Notes under the pieces: generated by a model
The model's database searches: none
What the model was told of the DNA's origin: nothing
The model's input: the letters and a program-made list of their open reading frames with translations, nothing else
Made by a program: the position numbers and the translations under genes
DNA from: Oceanospirillaceae bacterium
GTDB lineage: Bacteria > Pseudomonadota > Gammaproteobacteria > Pseudomonadales > Balneatricaceae
Direction: 5' to 3'
Assembly (NCBI GenBank): GCA_013373085.1
Contig: JABXIM010000019.1
Location: 1-45,159 of the forward strand
DNA: 45,159 bases
Shown: piece after piece, positions 35,711 to 45,020 of the stretch
Numbering within the stretch: position 1 is the first letter of the stretch
Layout of the letters: each line of letters starts with the position of its first letter

Positions 35711-35900
35711 GCCTGTGAACAAAACGACTGTGAATAAAAACACTATTCACAGCCTGAATACTATGCACAATAATTGTTGGCAGGGCTGTGAGTAAGCTTG
35801 TGACAAGCATCTTACATTTACGCACAAAGCCCGCCGTTACTGGCGCGCGGTAAATTGATCAACAGAGCAGCCAATACGGCTAAAAAGCCTTGTGGAAAAC
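35711..35900 (+). repeat. Diverged direct repeat, copy 1, with DnaA-box-like sites
   Basis: This segment aligns with 36293-36484 almost without gaps (offset 582-584). Shared blocks include GCCTGTG-A-AAAA, CTGTG-ATAAA, CTA--CACAAT, CTTGTGACAA-C-TCT-ACA, TGATCAAC--AGCAGCCAA and TGTGGAAAA. It holds DnaA-box-like 9-mers at 35714, 35729, 35743, 35761, 35787 and 35891; those at 35729 and 35891 fit TGTGNAWAA exactly. Confidence 0.7.
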
Positions 35901-36292
35901 AATCCATGATCCGGCCATCTCACTGATCACCAGTTTATCACCAGCACTATTCACAGCCCGCTGCAACATCTGTGGGCAAGTCGGAAGCATCCGAAAGTGG
36001 TGAACAATGCAGGGAGCATGAGATGAAATCTCACCAGGGAACGAGGCAGCCTGCAAGGAATCTGGATACCTTCACGAATAATGCGTCGAGCAGCCATCTG
36101 TTAGCCGCGTGACCTGTTCGTGCTGAGGAGCCAGGGCCCCTGGAGGTGGTGCAGAGTGTTTAAACGCTTCGTGGACGCAAATACTGACGAAAAGCGGAAT
36201 CCATAAGCATTTTGAGCCCGTTTTAAACTTGCATCCGGCCGTGCACTTAGATTTTCAACAGCCGCCAAGCCGCGATCATTCGACAGATTCAG

Positions 36293-36484
36293 GCCTGTGC
36301 ATAAAAGGTGCTGTGCATAAACAACAGGGCAGAGCGGCCCTAAACTACACACAATATCTGTTTGCCACACTGTGGATATCCTTGTGACAAACGTCTGACA
36401 GCGACGTGCACGCATCGTCATGACTGCGTTTGTGGAAACTGATCAACTAAGCAGCCAAAGCGGGCAAATTTCACTGTGGAAAAG
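36293..36484 (+). repeat. Diverged direct repeat, copy 2, with DnaA-box-like sites
   Basis: The partner of 35711-35900. The four box positions match between copies (35714/36296, 35729/36312, 35787/36371, 35891/36475). In this copy 36296, 36312 and 36475 fit TGTGNAWAA exactly, and 36371 (TGTGGATAT) and 36431 (TGTGGAAAC) miss by one base. Confidence 0.7.
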
Positions 36485-36557
36485 TGCCGGCGCTCATCCC
36501 GCCGGCATCATACCCACAGTTTCCACAGTTTTATCCAAAGCCGGTTCTGGCCGAGAC

Positions 36558-37751
36558 TCAGGCGGCGCCGGCGCCGAAATGCTTGCCCAGCAACGCGTGA
36601 TAGAAATCCCGATCGCGCAGCACACCGATCAGACTGTCGCGCTCTTTCAGCAGCACCGGCTGACCGGTCTGATAACGGATCTCCAGCGCCTCCCGCATCG
36701 AGATATCGGGGCTTGCGACCACCAGAGTGTCGCTATCCAGCGAGAGGACATCGGCGCCCTTCTGCCACTGCTCGACGCGCAGGGCCTGCTCCTTGCGACC
36801 GGCCGCGACCAGGTGCCCGGCATCATCCATACGCAGCCAGGTGTCTTCCTGGCCATTGAGCACCACCAGTTCGTCGAGACGCTGCAGTTCTCCCATGCCG
36901 GTCATCAGCGAACGGCCACGCAGCACATTCAGCGGGTTGGTATGGGCGACGAAGTTCTTCACGTAGTCGTTGCAGGGGTTGAGCACGATATCTTCGGGTC
37001 GGCCGTGCTGGATGATGCGCGCCGACTCCATGATGGCGATATGGCTGCCGATTTTCAGCGCCTCGTCGAGATCATGACTGACAAAGAGGATAGTCTTGTT
37101 GAGCTTGCGCTGCAGCTCGATCAGTTCGTCCTGGAGCTGGCTGCGGATCAGCGGGTCCAGCGCGGAAAAAGGCTCGTCCATGAGCAGAATATCGCTATCC
37201 ATAGCAAAGGCCCTAGCCAGGCCAACGCGCTGCTGCATTCCGCCGGACAGTTCGTGTGGCAGCTTGTTGCGCCACTCCGCCAGTCCAACCATTTCCAGTT
37301 TTTCCATCGCCCGCTTGTGCCGCTCGGCTTTGCTCATGCCCTGCATCTCGAGGCCGAAAGCGACATTTTCGAGCACGCTGAGCCAGGGCATCAGCGCAAA
37401 CTTCTGAAACACCATCGACACTCGCTTGCTGCGCATATGACGCAGGGTCTTGGCGTCGCACTTGGCCATATCGACCATGCGCTCGCCATCCTGTACCAAC
37501 AGCTCGCCGCGGCTGATCGGATTGAGACCGTTGACCGCGCGCAGCAGGCTCGACTTGCCGGAACCGGACAGTCCCATCAGCACGCATATTTCGCCGCGCT
37601 GTACTTCCAGGCTGGCATCATGGACACCGACCACCTGGCCGGTGCCATCGATAATTTCCTGCCGGGTCTTGCCCTGATCCAGCAGCGCCAGTGCCGGTGC
37701 CGGATTCTTGCCGAACACTACGTCGAGGTTGTGAATACTGACTGCGGCCAT
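36558..37751 (-). CDS. choV: Choline/betaine ABC transporter ATP-binding protein
   Basis: 397 residues of the ProV/ChoV family, the ATPase of a quaternary-amine importer. Walker A is LMGLSGSGKSS, the signature LSGGMQQRVGLARAF, Walker B ILLMDEPFSALD and the switch His in FVSHDLDEA. About 110 C-terminal residues form the CBS-like regulatory tail seen in ProV proteins (SMREALEIRYQTGQPVLL). GAGGAGG lies eight bases ahead of the ATG, and the gene starts two bases after the permease stop. It is the last gene of the betI-betB-choXWV run. Confidence 0.94.
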   Translation of the reverse strand: MAAVSIHNLDVVFGKNPAPALALLDQGKTRQEIIDGTGQVVGVHDASLEVQRGEICVLMGLSGSGKSSLLRAVNGLNPISRGELLVQDGERMVDMAKCDAKTLRHMRSKRVSMVFQKFALMPWLSVLENVAFGLEMQGMSKAERHKRAMEKLEMVGLAEWRNKLPHELSGGMQQRVGLARAFAMDSDILLMDEPFSALDPLIRSQLQDELIELQRKLNKTILFVSHDLDEALKIGSHIAIMESARIIQHGRPEDIVLNPCNDYVKNFVAHTNPLNVLRGRSLMTGMGELQRLDELVVLNGQEDTWLRMDDAGHLVAAGRKEQALRVEQWQKGADVLSLDSDTLVVASPDISMREALEIRYQTGQPVLLKERDSLIGVLRDRDFYHALLGKHFGAGAA

Positions 37752-37753
37752 GA

Positions 37754-38599
37754 TCAAACCTCCTCTTTGGCGCGGGGATTCTTGCAGATACGGTCGAGGA
37801 TGATGGCGACCAGCACGATGGCCAGCCCCGCCTCGAACCCCTGGGAGATATTGACCGTGTTGAGTGCACGTACCACCGGCTTGCCGAGACCGTCGGCGCC
37901 GACCAGCGCGGCGATCACCACCATCGACAGTGACAGCATGATGCACTGGGTGATACCGGCCATGATGTTGGGCATCGCCGCCGGCAATTCCACCTTGAAC
38001 AACAGCTTGGATGGCGTGGCACCGAAGGCCCGGCCGGCTTCGATCAGCTCTTCCGGCACCCGGCTGATGCCGAGGCAGGTGAGGCGGATCGGCGCGGCAA
38101 TGGCGAAGATAATGGTCGAGATCAGGCCGGGTACCACGCCAAGACCGAACAGCACCAGCGTCGGGATCAGATAGACGAAGGTTGGGATCGTCTGCATCAG
38201 GTCCAGTAACGGCCGCAGCAGGGTGTATACCCAGGGCCGGTGCGCAGCCAGAATCCCGACCGGGATGCCGATCAGCACCGACAGGGCCGTCGCGGTAAGC
38301 ACCAGCACGAAGGTCTCAAGCATCTCCTGCCAGTAGCCGAGATTGAGGATCAGCAGCAGCGACACCACCACGAAAACCACCAGACCGATACTGCGATGCA
38401 GCAGCCAGGCGAGGGCAGCGGTAATCAGCACCGGTACCCAGAACGGGAACCACTGAAACAGCGCCACCAGGTTCAGGATCAGCCACTCCAGCGACATCGC
38501 AATGGTGTCGAAGAAGCCGGCTGCGTTGTAGGTCAGCCAGTCGACGAATTGCTCCATCCAGTGGCCGAGGGGAATCTTATGGTCGGTAAGCCAGTTCAT
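37754..38599 (-). CDS. choW: Choline/betaine ABC transporter permease
   Basis: 281 residues, an inner-membrane ProW-type permease with about seven membrane segments. The binding-protein-dependent transport signature region reads ISRVPEELIEAGRAFGATPSKLLFKVELPAAMPNIMAGI (the EAA loop that docks the ATPase). It stands between choX and choV in one operon, with 84 bases separating it from choX. Confidence 0.94.
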   Translation of the reverse strand: MNWLTDHKIPLGHWMEQFVDWLTYNAAGFFDTIAMSLEWLILNLVALFQWFPFWVPVLITAALAWLLHRSIGLVVFVVVSLLLILNLGYWQEMLETFVLVLTATALSVLIGIPVGILAAHRPWVYTLLRPLLDLMQTIPTFVYLIPTLVLFGLGVVPGLISTIIFAIAAPIRLTCLGISRVPEELIEAGRAFGATPSKLLFKVELPAAMPNIMAGITQCIMLSLSMVVIAALVGADGLGKPVVRALNTVNISQGFEAGLAIVLVAIILDRICKNPRAKEEV

Positions 38600-38683
38600 A
38601 ATTCGGTTTCCTCAGGACGTACGAATCCTGTCGCCCCGCCTGCTGACAGGGCAACGCCTCGGGTTGTAGCGATCAGGAACCGG

Positions 38684-39631
38684 TTAGAGTTCGAGGTAGG
38701 CGCGAACCGCCTCCAGACCGGGCTTGCCGTCCTTGGTCTGGACGCCGTCGAGCCAGGCGTCGAGTGCTTCCGGGTGCTGCTTCAGCCAGTTGCGCGCGGC
38801 ATCGCCGGGCTTTTCGCCATCATCCAGAATCGCACCCATGATTTCGTTTTCCATTTCCAGCGTAAAGCCCAGGTTGCCGAGCAACTTACCAACGTTCGGG
38901 CACTCTTCGGCATAGCCCTTGCGCACATTGGTATACACGGTGGCGCCACCGAAGTCCGGGCCGAACCAGTCGTCGCCGCCTTCAAGATAGGCGATCTCGA
39001 AGTTGGCGTTCATCGGATGCGGCTCCCAGCCGAGGAAAACGATCCACTGGTCACGCCGCACGGCGCGGCTCAGCTGGGATATCATCCCCGCCTCCGACGA
39101 CTCGACCAGGCGGAACTCTCCGAGGTCGAAGGCGTTCTCGTCGATCATTTTCTGGATCAGGCGGTTGCCATCGTTGCCCGGCTCGATGCCGTAGATGCTG
39201 CTCTTGAGTTCGTCGGCATGGGTGGCGATATCGGCAAAGCTTTTGATGCCGCCGTCATAGGCCGCCTTGGACACGGCGAGGGTGTACTTGGCGCCCTCGA
39301 GATTGGCGCGCAGCGTTTCAACGCTGCCGTTTTCGCGGTATTTGGCGATATCCCCCTCCATTGTCGGCATCCAGTTACCCAGAAAAACATCGATGTCGCC
39401 GGCCGCCAGCGAGGTATAAGTCACCGGTACCGACAGCAGGTCGGTGCGGCTCTTATAGCCAAGCCCCTCGACCAGCTCGGTAGCCACCGCGGTAGTCGAG
39501 GTGATATCGGTCCAGCCGACGTCAGAGAACCGTACGGTATCGCAGCTGTCGGCCAGCACGGGGGACGCCATGCCAGCGGCACAGATCAGAGTCGCCAGGG
39601 TAGTGCGGATGCTTTTCAAAGAGGTGTTCAT
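38684..39631 (-). CDS. choX: Choline ABC transporter substrate-binding protein
   Basis: 315 residues with a signal peptide (MNTSLKSIRTTLATLICAAGMASPVLA). It is an OpuAC-like periplasmic binding protein; the ChoX-type ligand-box features are visible in FSDVGWTDITSTTAVATELVEGLGY, FLGNWMPTMEGD and WIVFLGWEPHPMNANF, which provide the aromatic cage for the trimethylammonium group. I chose the ATG at 39631 since AGGA lies six bases ahead; another ATG two codons upstream has worse spacing. Its link to betI and betB points to choline rather than betaine as the main ligand. Confidence 0.92.
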   Translation of the reverse strand: MNTSLKSIRTTLATLICAAGMASPVLADSCDTVRFSDVGWTDITSTTAVATELVEGLGYKSRTDLLSVPVTYTSLAAGDIDVFLGNWMPTMEGDIAKYRENGSVETLRANLEGAKYTLAVSKAAYDGGIKSFADIATHADELKSSIYGIEPGNDGNRLIQKMIDENAFDLGEFRLVESSEAGMISQLSRAVRRDQWIVFLGWEPHPMNANFEIAYLEGGDDWFGPDFGGATVYTNVRKGYAEECPNVGKLLGNLGFTLEMENEIMGAILDDGEKPGDAARNWLKQHPEALDAWLDGVQTKDGKPGLEAVRAYLEL

Positions 39632-39782
39632 CGCCATTCCTATTGTTGAGTTGTAACGGACCTGTACCTCCAGGGCAGCCCGGATGCCTTCCGGGCTGGC
39701 GTGGAGCCACAGCGGGCCCGCCGCTCTCCCTTTGGGGCACGGCGGGCGCACACTGAACCGACATGGCCGGTTCTCTGTTTGA

Positions 39783-41240
39783 TCAGTAGGGACTTTCCAG
39801 CTCGCCGAGTTCGACGAAAACGCTCTTGGTCTGGGTGTAGTGATACAGGCTCTCAATGCCGTTTTCGCGGCCGATACCCGACTCCTTGTATCCGCCCACC
39901 GGCATCTCCGCCGGCGACGCCCCCCAGGTATTGATCCAGCAGATACCAGCCTGCAGCTGCGCGATCACGCGATGCGCACGGCCGATATCGCGGGTGAATA
40001 CGCCAGCGGCCAGCCCCACGCGGGTATCGTTGGCACGGCGGATCACCTCGTCCTCGTCGCTGAAGCGCAGCACCGACATGACCGGACCGAAGATCTCGTC
40101 CCTGACATTGGGCATCTCGTCGCTGCAGTCGGCGAATACCGTCGGCTCGACGAAGCTGCCGTTTTCCAGGCCGTTACCGGTGGCGCGGCGGCCGCCGCAA
40201 ACCAGGCGCGCGCCGGCCCGCTGTGCGGCGTCGATGTAGCCCAGCACCTTGTCGAGGTGCTTTTCGGAGATCAGCGCGCCGATCTGGGTATCCGGATCCA
40301 GCGGGTCGCCGATGCGCAGCGCGCGGGTACGGCGCTCGAGTTCCTCGAGAAAGGCCTCGTAGATGTCGTCGTGGACGAAGACGCGGGTACCGTGGGTGCA
40401 GACCTCGCCCTGGGTGTAGAAGTTAGCCAGCAGGGCGCCGGAGACCGCGGTTTCGACCTTGGTGTCCGGGAACACGATCATTGGCGACTTGCCGCCCAGC
40501 TCCATGGTGACCGACTTCAGCGTGGTGGCGGCGGCGCCCATGACACGCTTGCCGGTACCGCATTCGCCGGTGAAGGAGACCTTGGCGATATCCGGATGAT
40601 GGGTCAGCAGGGCGCCCACACGGCCATCGCCCTGCACGACGTTGAAGACGCCGTCCGGTACGCCGGCCTCGGTGAAGATCTCGGCCAGCTTCATCGCCGT
40701 CAGCGGCGTTTCCTCGGACGGCTTGAAGATCATGGCGTTGCCCGCCGCCAGTGCCGGTGCGGCTTTCCAGCAGGCGATCTGGATCGGGTAGTTCCAGGCG
40801 CCGATACCGGCACAGATGCCCAGCGGCTCGCGACGGGTATAGAAGAAGTTGCCGTTGCCCAGATCCTGGTAGTCGCCCTGGATCTTACTGGCGAGACCGG
40901 CGTAGTACTCGATAACATCGGCGCCGGTATGGATATCGACCACCTCGGCTTCCTGCAGCGGCTTGCCGGTGTCGAGCACTTCGAGACGGGCGAGTTCGTC
41001 ATTGCGTTCACGCAGCAGCTCGACCGCGCGCAGCAGAATCCGGCTGCGTTCGGTACCGGACATCGCCGACCACACCGCGAAGCCGTCTTTGGCCGACGCG
41101 ATCGCCGCCTCGACATCGGATTCGGCGGCCTGCTGAACCTGTGCCAGCACCTCGCCGGTCGCCGGGTTGCGGGTTTCGAAGGTTTCGCCGCTCGCTGCGT
41201 CCCGGCAACGGCCATGAATGTACTGGGTAATGCTGCTCAT
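39783..41240 (-). CDS. betB: Betaine aldehyde dehydrogenase
   Basis: 485 residues, full length. It oxidises betaine aldehyde to glycine betaine with NAD(P)+. ALDH motifs are present: [35 protein letters not shown], the catalytic Glu in [10 protein letters not shown] and the catalytic Cys in [13 protein letters not shown] (commonly GQVCTNGTRV). It starts five bases after betI, so they are co-transcribed, and is followed by choXWV after 150 bases. The choline dehydrogenase betA is not in the window. Confidence 0.96.
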   Translation of the reverse strand: MSSITQYIHGRCRDAASGETFETRNPATGEVLAQVQQAAESDVEAAIASAKDGFAVWSAMSGTERSRILLRAVELLRERNDELARLEVLDTGKPLQEAEVVDIHTGADVIEYYAGLASKIQGDYQDLGNGNFFYTRREPLGICAGIGAWNYPIQIACWKAAPALAAGNAMIFKPSEETPLTAMKLAEIFTEAGVPDGVFNVVQGDGRVGALLTHHPDIAKVSFTGECGTGKRVMGAAATTLKSVTMELGGKSPMIVFPDTKVETAVSGALLANFYTQGEVCTHGTRVFVHDDIYEAFLEELERRTRALRIGDPLDPDTQIGALISEKHLDKVLGYIDAAQRAGARLVCGGRRATGNGLENGSFVEPTVFADCSDEMPNVRDEIFGPVMSVLRFSDEDEVIRRANDTRVGLAAGVFTRDIGRAHRVIAQLQAGICWINTWGASPAEMPVGGYKESGIGRENGIESLYHYTQTKSVFVELGELESPY

Positions 41241-41245
41241 GATGT

Positions 41246-41866
41246 TTATTGGGTCCTGCGCTTGTGTTCAGTGTTGAGATTTTCAGGCGGCAGCTGCCGC
41301 TCCAGGTAATCGGTAATGATGCGCTGCGCCATCTCGCTGTTGATGCCTTCGGGCGCCAGGGCGCCGCGCAACCAGATGCCGTCGATCAGTGCCGCGATGC
41401 CCTGGGCGACAAACTGCGCCCGCTCCGGCTCCAGCACCCGCTTCAGCTCGCGCCGCAGATGCGACAGCAGCCGCTGTTCGTTGACGCGTTGCAGCCGGAA
41501 CAGCATGTTGTCGTGCATCGACTGGGACCAGAACGCCAGCCAGGTCTTGACCACCTTGCGATCGAGCTGGCGGGGATCGAAGTTACCGCCCACGATCGCC
41601 TTGATCCGGCCCACGACATCGTCGGGGTCGGTCTCGGCCAGCCGCTCGCTGACACCATTCGAGAGCTGTTTCAGCACCGAACGCATCGTGGCTTCCAGCA
41701 GGCCGTCCTTGCCACCGAAATAGTGGTTGATGATGGCCGGGGAGACCCCGGCATAGCGGCTGATAAGGGCCACGCTGGCCTTCTGCAGACCGTGCGAATC
41801 GATCGCCTCCATGGTGGCGTTGATCAACTGCGGCTTTCTGATTTCCGGCATCCCGACTTTGGGCAT
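41246..41866 (-). CDS. betI: Choline-responsive repressor BetI
   Basis: 206 residues of the TetR family. The N-terminal helix-turn-helix reads [31 protein letters not shown]; the BetI C-terminal domain contains [34 protein letters not shown]. BetI represses the bet genes until choline is present. It heads the betI-betB-choXWV run and has a palindromic operator candidate directly upstream. Confidence 0.96.
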   Translation of the reverse strand: MPKVGMPEIRKPQLINATMEAIDSHGLQKASVALISRYAGVSPAIINHYFGGKDGLLEATMRSVLKQLSNGVSERLAETDPDDVVGRIKAIVGGNFDPRQLDRKVVKTWLAFWSQSMHDNMLFRLQRVNEQRLLSHLRRELKRVLEPERAQFVAQGIAALIDGIWLRGALAPEGINSEMAQRIITDYLERQLPPENLNTEHKRRTQ

Positions 41867-41887
41867 GCAACATGCATCCTTTTTTAA

Positions 41888-41903
41888 TTAAACGATCATT
41901 TAA
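41888..41903. promoter_or_regulatory. Candidate BetI operator
   Basis: TTAAACGATCATTTAA is a near-perfect palindrome (14 of 16 positions) about 20 bases upstream of the betI ATG, within an AT-rich promoter stretch. It resembles the bet control regions of other bacteria, which carry palindromes around an ACGTTCA-type core. Confidence 0.6.
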
Positions 41904-41978
41904 CTATAGACTGGCCGCTTCGCTCCGCAGTGTCAACCCGGCAAGACGCCAATGGCGCTAATTGTTACGAAATAAGGT

Positions 41979-42006
41979 AAAAATCGACAAAAATGTCGTT
42001 TTTGAA
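41979..42006 (-). terminator. AT-rich hairpin, possible terminator of the DUF938 gene
   Basis: The reverse strand reads AAAAACGACA-TTTT-TGTCGATTTTT: a short CGACA/TGTCG stem with flanking A and T runs. It lies about 240 bases after the methyltransferase stop. 42007-42246 also contains a perfect ACCAGTC-TGAAA-GACTGGT hairpin, but no gene. Confidence 0.4.
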
Positions 42007-42246
42007 TACCTCAGCGTCGTCTTCAGATCAAAGATAGAGAGTGATAGGTGACGGGTGACGCGGAGGATGAGGCACAAGGGGGATGGATGAAGCGATGCAT
42101 TCCAACCAGTCTGAAAGACTGGTGCATTGCACGGGCATCGCATAACCCGACATATCGTTCGTATTGCAGATCGACTGCCCACAGGCGGCGCGATGGTTGG
42201 TTTTGGGTGTCGCGCCTTCGGCGTTTTACCCGACCGACAGGTAAGA

Positions 42247-42852
42247 CTAAACCGTCGCGTGGCGCCGCCAGACCAATAACTGGTTGTTGGCGGGCATGGC
42301 GAAATCGTGGGCGAGCGTCAGACCTTCGGCGGCGGCCAGCGCATCCACCGCCTCGAAGTCACGGATGCCACTGCGGGGATCGCGCTGCTGCAGCCAGCGA
42401 TCGAACTCGGCATTACTGGCGCTGGTGTAGTCGCCGCCGTAGCGAAACGGGCCGTAAATGCACAGCACCCCTTCCGGCGCCAGCACACGTCCAACGCCGG
42501 CCATCAGTGCCTCGACCTCGCTCCAGCCGACGATATGCAGCGTATTGGCGGTAAACACCGCATCCCAGCCGCCTTCCGGCCATTCGCTCGAACGAACGTC
42601 CAGCGCCCGGGGCGGCAGTACATTGCCGCCGCCATGTCGCGCCAGATTGGCGGCCAGGGAAGGCAGGCTGACTGCAAGCTCCGTGGGCTGCCAGCTCAGC
42701 TGCGGCAACGCCGCCGCGAAGTGTACGGCATGCTGGCCGGTGCCGCTGCCGATCTCCAGCAGCCGACGTCGGTCCGCCAGCAGCGGCGCCAGACGGGTCA
42801 GGATCGGCGCCTGATTGCGGGCGCAGGCTTCGCTGTAGGTGGTCCAGGTCAT
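42247..42852 (-). CDS. DUF938 SAM-dependent methyltransferase-like protein
   Basis: 201 residues, full length. SAM-binding motif I reads LLEIGSGTGQHAVHFA; further family blocks are NVLPPRALDVRSSEWP, DAVFTANTLHIVGWSEVEALMAG and GVLCIYGPFRYGGDYTSASNAEFDRWLQQRDP. This family is widespread in proteobacteria and animals (as METTL26) with no established substrate. It starts 59 bases after the 148-residue protein and may be co-transcribed with it. Confidence 0.92.
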   Translation of the reverse strand: MTWTTYSEACARNQAPILTRLAPLLADRRRLLEIGSGTGQHAVHFAAALPQLSWQPTELAVSLPSLAANLARHGGGNVLPPRALDVRSSEWPEGGWDAVFTANTLHIVGWSEVEALMAGVGRVLAPEGVLCIYGPFRYGGDYTSASNAEFDRWLQQRDPRSGIRDFEAVDALAAAEGLTLAHDFAMPANNQLLVWRRHATV

Positions 42853-42911
42853 GGGCGGCCTCCGGGATCAGAAGGCCGTCATTCTCGACAGCGTCCCGGG
42901 GTCTTGTCAAT

Positions 42912-43358
42912 TCAGCGCCAGATATCGATCGCCTGCAGCAGGGCGTCGGCGTCGCCCATGCGCTCGATCTGCTCGGCGCGGCTGTCGAGAAGGTGGCAGA
43001 GAAAGTCGTGGACGAAGCGCCGCTCGTCAGTCGTGAACGCCCGTACCCGGACGTTCCCCGGCCCGTCCCAGCACAGGTGGAACAGCAGCTGGTCGAGGTA
43101 GTAGCACTCGTCGTGCGGATCCAGCGCCAGCCGCACCAGGGCCGGGAAGAAGTAGCGAAATGCCTCGTCGCTGCAATAGCAGAGCGGATCCCAGGCCGGG
43201 CTGCCCAGCTCCTCCAGGCCAATGCCCCGCGGGTCCTGGCGCTGCAGCGTCGCCTCGTGCTCCGCGCACTCGCAGCAGTGGCGGGCATTGCCGAACTGCG
43301 CCGGGCGCGGCAGGTCGAACAGCGCCGCCGCGCGAACCAGCCACTCGCCATCGTCCAA
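42912..43358 (-). CDS. Conserved hypothetical protein, 148 residues
   Basis: A small cytoplasmic protein rich in Cys and His early on (ARHCCECAEHEATL), then DPRGIGLEELGSPAWDPLCYCSDEAFRYFFPALVRLAL and a helical C-terminus. The family is familiar as a pseudomonad-type hypothetical, but no function is known. There is no ATG: translation must begin at TTG (43358), six bases after the first base of the GGDEF gene's TGA and in the same frame. No ribosome-binding site is visible, suggesting coupling to, or readthrough from, the GGDEF gene. Confidence 0.75.
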   Translation of the reverse strand: MDDGEWLVRAAALFDLPRPAQFGNARHCCECAEHEATLQRQDPRGIGLEELGSPAWDPLCYCSDEAFRYFFPALVRLALDPHDECYYLDQLLFHLCWDGPGNVRVRAFTTDERRFVHDFLCHLLDSRAEQIERMGDADALLQAIDIWR

Positions 43359-43361
43359 GGT

Positions 43362-44894
43362 TCAGGAACCGACCGCCGTCGATATATCGTCGCGTCCCTT
43401 GGTCTGCTTGTGCAGATACATCTGGCGATCCGCCAGTCCCAGCAGGCCTTCCGCATCATCGGCGTCGTCGGGGTAGACCGCAAGGCCGATACTGCCGCCC
43501 TGCGTCAACTCGATATCACCGACGCGGAAAGGCCGGGTGAACAGCAGTTCGAGCTTGTCGCGAACGTTATCGAGCTGGCTTTCGCCTTCCAGTACCGGAA
43601 TCAGAATCACGAACTCGTCGCCATGTATCCGGGCCACCGTATCCTCGCCGCGCATCGATTCACGCAGGCGCACGCCGACCTGAATCAGCAGTTGGTCACC
43701 GACATCATGACCCCAGAGGTCGTTGACCCGCTTGAAGTCGTCGAGGTCGAGGAAAAATACCGCCACCCGGCTGGCGGTCCGCTGTGCCGATCGGATGGCC
43801 TGCTCCAGTCGGTCGATCAGGAGATTGGTGTTGGGCAGGCCGGTGAGGTGATCGTAATGGGCTTTTTCATACAGCGACTGCTGCTGTTCCATATAGCGCT
43901 GACGGGCCCGACCGACACGCAGCAGCACCCAGCCGCCCTGGGACATCAGCAGCACACCACCGACGAACAACCCCGCGATCAGCCACAGATCCAGCACCTG
44001 CCAGGGCGGCCGATAGTGAATGTCGAGCAGCAGCGGCTGAGTCTCGTCCGATAGCGCCGCGGTACGCGTGAAGGTGGGGAGGGGCAATAGCGAACGCGAT
44101 TCGCCAGGGTGCTCGAACAGCAGTCCCCGATCGCCGAGCGTCTCGTCGGGATGACGTAACCGTACACTCAGACCCGGCATATCAAGCGCCCAGCCCGGCA
44201 TCAGCGTAGCGGCCCGTACCACCAGCAGTGCATAGTGCCGATGGCCGCCCAGGCGTGCGTTCTTACCATGCTCGAATCCCGGTTCGACGGCATGGTACAG
44301 CAGGTATCCACGGTTCTCCGCAAGTGCAATCGGGCGCGAGAGGCCGGCGTCAACGCCGTCCCGGCCCAGCAGCCCACTGAGAGCGGACGTTTCATATGAC
44401 ATGTCCATTCCCAGCAGAGCACGCGCCTCCGGCAGCTCCGGCTCCAGCAGCACCACCGGATAGTATGGCGCCGCCGTCCGGACACCCGGCTCGCGTTGCG
44501 GGTGGATGCTGAAACCGCGGCCCTTCCAGTCCTGCATGCGCTGCATAAAGGATTCCCTGGCATCTGGCTCGACCCGGCTGGCGAGCGCCAGCATGTACAC
44601 ATTCGGCTCATGCTGCTGCAGGCGCGCCGCATAGGCACGGGCCAGATCCAGGTCCGGCTCCGGATCAAGCGTGGAGAGATAGTGGGCGAAGCTTTCGAGC
44701 ACCATGCCCTGCGATGCCAGCTGCATCTCCAGATGGTGGTTCAGGTCATTGGCGACCTTGTCGGCCCGGGAATCCAGGCGACGATATTCCAGCATCAGCG
44801 CACAGGAAATAAACAGCAGAGACGCCAGCAACCAGACGACAAAATTGCCCGTCAGGCGGGTGCGCGGCATCAGGTCGGCGGGGGAGCGTTCCAT
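43362..44894 (-). CDS. Membrane-bound diguanylate cyclase, CHASE-like sensor
   Basis: About 510 residues. An N-terminal membrane segment (FVVWLLASLLFISCALML), a periplasmic CHASE-like domain of roughly 270 residues (LEMQLASQGMVLESFAHYLS, YPVVLLEPELPEARALLGMDMS), a second segment (LWLIAGLFVGGVLLMSQ), a short coiled linker, then a GGDEF domain. The active site is HGDEF (in RIHGDEFVIL) instead of GGDEF, and an inhibitory RxxD site (RGED) stands five residues ahead. It should make cyclic di-GMP, though the changed glycine leaves activity open. The ATG at 44894 was chosen; a TTG at 44951 is an alternative. Confidence 0.9.
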   Translation of the reverse strand: MERSPADLMPRTRLTGNFVVWLLASLLFISCALMLEYRRLDSRADKVANDLNHHLEMQLASQGMVLESFAHYLSTLDPEPDLDLARAYAARLQQHEPNVYMLALASRVEPDARESFMQRMQDWKGRGFSIHPQREPGVRTAAPYYPVVLLEPELPEARALLGMDMSYETSALSGLLGRDGVDAGLSRPIALAENRGYLLYHAVEPGFEHGKNARLGGHRHYALLVVRAATLMPGWALDMPGLSVRLRHPDETLGDRGLLFEHPGESRSLLPLPTFTRTAALSDETQPLLLDIHYRPPWQVLDLWLIAGLFVGGVLLMSQGGWVLLRVGRARQRYMEQQQSLYEKAHYDHLTGLPNTNLLIDRLEQAIRSAQRTASRVAVFFLDLDDFKRVNDLWGHDVGDQLLIQVGVRLRESMRGEDTVARIHGDEFVILIPVLEGESQLDNVRDKLELLFTRPFRVGDIELTQGGSIGLAVYPDDADDAEGLLGLADRQMYLHKQTKGRDDISTAVGS

Positions 44895-45020
44895 GCTGTT
44901 GTCCCGGTTGCGTGGATCAGACTTAAATGATGTCCCCAATCGGTCACTCAATCAAGAAAAAGCCGCAAACCCGGATACTAACGTTTCGGGAAGTCATTGC
45001 CGCCATGCGCCCAAACGCAA

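Larger units (their letters stand above)
35694..36557. other. Gene-free region dense in DnaA-box-like 9-mers
   Basis: 864 bases between two convergent genes with no credible coding frame. Exact matches to TGTGNAWAA (the DnaA-box consensus TTWTNCACA on the other strand) occur at 35729, 35891, 36296, 36312 and 36475, with at least eight more one base off on both strands (35714, 35743, 35761, 35787, 35947, 36371, 36431, 36519). Chance would give about 0.05 exact matches. Five GATC sites are present. A strongly AT-rich unwinding element is not obvious. It could be an origin, a DnaA titration or reactivation locus, or a relic. Confidence 0.6.

Noticed and set aside
36101..36421. 106-residue minus-strand frame inside the DnaA-box region
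   Set aside because: No ribosome-binding site, mixed codon use and no motif; it overlaps the conserved repeat.
36420..41309. Long plus-strand frames opposite choV, choW, choX and betB
   Set aside because: Shadow frames of real minus-strand genes, with unnatural His/Gln/Arg-rich composition.
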